Below, piece by piece: positions 61,615 to 64,000 of a stretch of 64,000 nucleotides of DNA; positions within the stretch are counted from its first letter, which is position 1, and each line of letters begins with the position of its first letter. Both the position numbers and the translations under genes were made by a program. Under the pieces are notes generated by a model that did no database searches, had not been told where the DNA came from, and was given only the letters and a program-made list of their open reading frames with translations. This DNA comes from Eilatimonas milleporae. GTDB lineage: Bacteria; Pseudomonadota; Alphaproteobacteria; Sphingomonadales; Kordiimonadaceae. Location: NCBI RefSeq assembly GCF_003688555.1, contig NZ_REFR01000015.1, positions 62,001 through 126,000 on the forward strand, in the 5' to 3' direction.

Positions 61615-62538
61615 ATGGACTGGAACGATCTGCGGTATTTTCTGGCCATCAGTGAGGAAGGCAGCCTGTCGGCGGCGGCCAGAAAACTGAAAATCAGCCA
61701 GCCGACCCTGTCGCGGCGGCTCAGCGCGCTGGAGGACAGTCTGGGCAACAGCCTGTTCGCACGCACGAAGGGCGGTCTGCAACTGACGGCTTTGGGCCAG
61801 CAGCTTTTGCCGTCCATCCGTGCCATGCGCGAAGATGCCTTCGCCGTTGAACGTCTGTCCAGCGGGGATGACAGCCGGACCGCCGGCCGGGTCATCGTGA
61901 CGGCGCCGGGTACCCTTGGCGATGACTGGCTGGTGCGCCGTCTGCCCGGTTTTCTGGCGCGCTATCCGAAAATTCTTGTTCATGTGCAGGTCGACGCCGC
62001 CGTTGCCGACCTGCTGCGCCGCGAGGCGGATATCGCCATGCGCATGTTTCGCCCCGCCCAGGCCGACCTGATCGCCAGCAAGGCGGCGGATGTCGGCTGG
62101 GGCCTGTATGCCAGTGAGCGCTATATGCGGGAGTTTGGCCCCTTTGAGGGTTTTGGCGACATTCCGGCGCACCGTTTCGTGGTGCCGTCGCAGGACATGT
62201 TGACCATGTCCGACGCATCCCTGTTCCGGGCGCTGCCGATCCGGGACCGCATTGTCATGCGCACCAACAACATGGCGGGTCTGGGGCTGGCCATGCGGGA
62301 AGGGCTCGGCATCGGTGCCCTGCCCTGTTTTCAGGGCGACAGCATGCCGGGTCTGTGCCGGCTTATGCCGGAAACCCTGATCGCCAAGGGGGAGTTGTGG
62401 CTGGTGGCCCATGCGGAATTGCGGCGCAACGCCCGTGTCAGGCTGCTTTACGATTATCTGAAGGAAACCCTGGCCGGCGAGGCGCCGCTGTTTCTTGGCG
62501 GACCGGCCGAAACCGTGCTGCTGAAAACCGCCAAATAG
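61615..62538 (+). CDS. LysR family transcriptional regulator
   Basis: A 307-residue LTTR. The winged HTH is at the N-terminus: DWNDLRYFLAISEEGSLSAA, then LKISQPTLSRRLSALEDSLG and LFARTKGGLQLTALGQQLL. The effector-binding domain starts near GRVIVTAPGTLGDDWLVRRL and continues to LYDYLKETL. ATG 61615 is preferred; ATG 61582 adds eleven residues. Such regulators often control the divergent gene, here the small TPR protein, and their own promoter, but the ligand and targets are unknown. Confidence 0.92.
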   Translation: MDWNDLRYFLAISEEGSLSAAARKLKISQPTLSRRLSALEDSLGNSLFARTKGGLQLTALGQQLLPSIRAMREDAFAVERLSSGDDSRTAGRVIVTAPGTLGDDWLVRRLPGFLARYPKILVHVQVDAAVADLLRREADIAMRMFRPAQADLIASKAADVGWGLYASERYMREFGPFEGFGDIPAHRFVVPSQDMLTMSDASLFRALPIRDRIVMRTNNMAGLGLAMREGLGIGALPCFQGDSMPGLCRLMPETLIAKGELWLVAHAELRRNARVRLLYDYLKETLAGEAPLFLGGPAETVLLKTAK

Positions 62539-62651
62539 GCCTTGTCCAGCGTCCCCACCTTGACGCATGGGGCCCGTGACCATAGGTAAGGCGGTCAGTG
62601 AGTGTGCATGTCAAGGACGGGACCCGGCGGGAAAGAGCGCGGGAGAAATTC

Positions 62652-63170
62652 ATGAGCAAGCTTCCGATTATCAATGTCCCCGACCCGTTGCTGAAGACGG
62701 TCTCGGAGCCGGTCGCCCAGGTGGACGATGCGCTGCGCGGTTTGATGGACGACATGCTTGAGACCATGTATGACGCGCCCGGCATCGGCCTGGCCGCCAT
62801 TCAGGTGGCCGTGCCGAAGCGTCTGCTGGTGGTCGATGTCGCCGACACGGAAGGGGAACGCCAGCCGCGTTTTCTCGTCAATCCGGAGGTGGTGTGGGCC
62901 TCGGACGAGCGCAGCATCTATAATGAAGGCTGTCTGTCCGTCCCCGAACATTATGCCGAGGTGGAACGCCCCGAGCGAATCCGCGTGTCCTACCTGGATT
63001 ATGACGGCAAGCCGCGCGAGGAGGAGATGGACGGTCTTCTCGCCACCTGTGTCCAGCATGAAATCGATCATCTGAACGGGGTGGTGTTTATCGATTACCT
63101 GTCGAAGCTGCGCCGCAACATGATCATCAAAAAAGTGGTCAAGGCGAACAAGGACGCCGTCATCCTGTAA
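62652..63170 (+). CDS. def: Peptide deformylase
   Basis: Iron-dependent enzyme that removes the N-formyl group from nascent proteins. All three motifs are intact: GIGLAAIQ (motif 1), EGCLSVP (motif 2, metal Cys) and QHEIDHLNG (motif 3, HExxH). The 172-residue length is normal. ATG 62652 has GGGAG upstream; an in-frame GTG at 62598 adds a basic tail without homology. It is followed 33 bases later by fmt, the usual def-fmt operon that adds and removes the formyl group. Confidence 0.97.
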   Translation: MSKLPIINVPDPLLKTVSEPVAQVDDALRGLMDDMLETMYDAPGIGLAAIQVAVPKRLLVVDVADTEGERQPRFLVNPEVVWASDERSIYNEGCLSVPEHYAEVERPERIRVSYLDYDGKPREEEMDGLLATCVQHEIDHLNGVVFIDYLSKLRRNMIIKKVVKANKDAVIL

Positions 63171-63203
63171 CGCCAGACCAGAGACAGAGATGGAGGGCGG
63201 CCC

Positions 63204-64000
63204 ATGCGCCTTGCTTTTCTCGGCACGCCCGATTTCGCCGTTCCGGCGCTGAATGTCCTGATCGACAGCGGCCATGATATCGTGGCTGTCTACAGCCAGC
63301 CGGCGCGCCCCGCCGGTCGTGGCAAAAAGCCGACGCCGAGCCCGGTGGCGGCGCGCGCCGAGAACGCCGGTCTCGCCGTCCGGACGCCGGACAGTCTGAA
63401 AACCACCGTGGAAAAAGAGGCATTCGCCGCACTGGACCTGGATCTTGCGGTGGTCGTGGCTTACGGGCAGATCCTGCCCAAGGCCGTGCTGAGCGCACCA
63501 AGGCGGGGCTGCGTCAACCTGCATGCCTCGCTGTTGCCGCGCTGGCGCGGGGCGGCGCCGATCCAGCGGGCGATCATGGCCGGTGACCGCGAGACCGGTG
63601 TCGACCTGATGCAGATGGAGGCCGGTCTGGACACCGGGCCGGTGCTGGCGGAGGTCCGGACGCCTATCGGTCCGCGCGACACCGCCGCCGACCTGCATGA
63701 CCGTCTGGCCGGTCTGGGCGCCGACCTTTTGAAAAACGCCTTGCCCGACCTGCTGGCCGGACGGCTGGAGCCGCGCGGCCAGACGGCGGACGGTGTGACA
63801 TATGCCCACAAGATCGACAAGTCAGAAGCCCGTCTGGACTGGAGCCTGCCGGCGGACCGTCTGGACGCGCAGATCCGTGGTTTGAGCCCCTTTCCCGGGG
63901 CGTGGACCCGGATTGGCGGCGAGCGTGTCAAAATCCTTCTGGCGCGGCCGGAAAGCGCCCATGGGCGTGCGGCAGCGCCGGGCACGGTGCTGGATGACGA
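63204..64000 (+). CDS. fmt: Methionyl-tRNA formyltransferase (partial, runs off the right edge)
   Basis: Transfers a formyl group from 10-formyl-THF to initiator Met-tRNA. The visible 265 residues start [20 protein letters not shown]. The folate site is intact ([14 protein letters not shown], then [20 protein letters not shown] with catalytic N and H), and the conserved aspartate is in [10 protein letters not shown]. The C-terminal OB-fold domain has begun with [26 protein letters not shown], given here as the linker to that domain. ATG 63204 follows GGAGGG. Confidence 0.96.
   Translation, partial: MRLAFLGTPDFAVPALNVLIDSGHDIVAVYSQPARPAGRGKKPTPSPVAARAENAGLAVRTPDSLKTTVEKEAFAALDLDLAVVVAYGQILPKAVLSAPRRGCVNLHASLLPRWRGAAPIQRAIMAGDRETGVDLMQMEAGLDTGPVLAEVRTPIGPRDTAADLHDRLAGLGADLLKNALPDLLAGRLEPRGQTADGVTYAHKIDKSEARLDWSLPADRLDAQIRGLSPFPGAWTRIGGERVKILLARPESAHGRAAAPGTVLDD

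Noticed and set aside
1-64000. Insertion sequences, prophage, CRISPR or restriction-modification genes
   Set aside because: No transposase, integrase, Cas, phage structural or restriction gene is present, and no regularly spaced repeat array was found.

Overview
The window is a GC-rich, densely packed bacterial chromosome segment with no mobile elements, phage genes or CRISPR arrays. It reads as core genome of a free-living alphaproteobacterium. The evidence is the order mnmE-mnmG-rsmG-parA-parB, rph divergent from hrcA-grpE, a class I (archaeal-type) lysyl-tRNA synthetase, MetZ for methionine synthesis, an ECF11/ChrR stress module, and small families typical of the class (DUF6489, DUF6492, DUF1491, DUF952). 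I cannot fix the order or family. The parAB genes and two parS sites suggest the replication origin is not far away.

Layout. 1-1.5 kb: dienelactone hydrolase (cut by the left edge), Ogt, DUF6489 protein. 1.5-7.4 kb: tRNA-modification and rRNA-methylation genes running into parAB, with parS sites inside mnmE and rsmG. 7.5-16.6 kb: gshB, yraN-rsmI, an LpoA-like lipoprotein, hemW-rdgB-rph, hrcA-grpE and a lone ExbB-like proton-channel subunit. 16.6-25.5 kb: lysS, an XPD/DinG-type helicase, a DUF6492 protein, TerB, a secreted repeat protein and TrkH. 25.5-30.7 kb: apaG, metZ, tRNA-Gly(CCC), an ArsC-like protein, a MATE exporter and UDP-glucose dehydrogenase. 30.9-34.2 kb: two ECF sigma modules tail to tail. 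One is ECF sigma / one-TM protein / CnrX-like sensor; the other is ECF11-type sigma with a ChrR-like anti-sigma factor. 34.4-41.5 kb: SprA-like protein, pyrD, DUF952, small envelope proteins, DUF2333, Usp, an SDR protein and a TPR protein.

41.6-45.4 kb holds the most unusual locus. A Ddl-like ATP-grasp ligase, an alpha/beta hydrolase and a MurF-like ligase form one tight operon. The MurF-like protein has a multi-pass membrane region where MurF normally carries its UDP-MurNAc-binding domain. The locus looks like a side branch of peptidoglycan precursor chemistry, or chemistry derived from it, whose substrate is unknown.

45.7-64 kb: DUF4136 lipoprotein, then mutS-glnD-murJ with 4-nt overlaps and trpS downstream, then maeB, a LuxO-like sigma54 response regulator divergent from a PilZ protein, DUF1491, a small TPR protein divergent from a LysR regulator, and def-fmt (fmt cut by the right edge).

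All calls come from reading the sequence and recognising families. No search, folding or alignment was run. Start codons were chosen from ribosome-binding sites, overlaps and usual family length, and the alternatives are stated.
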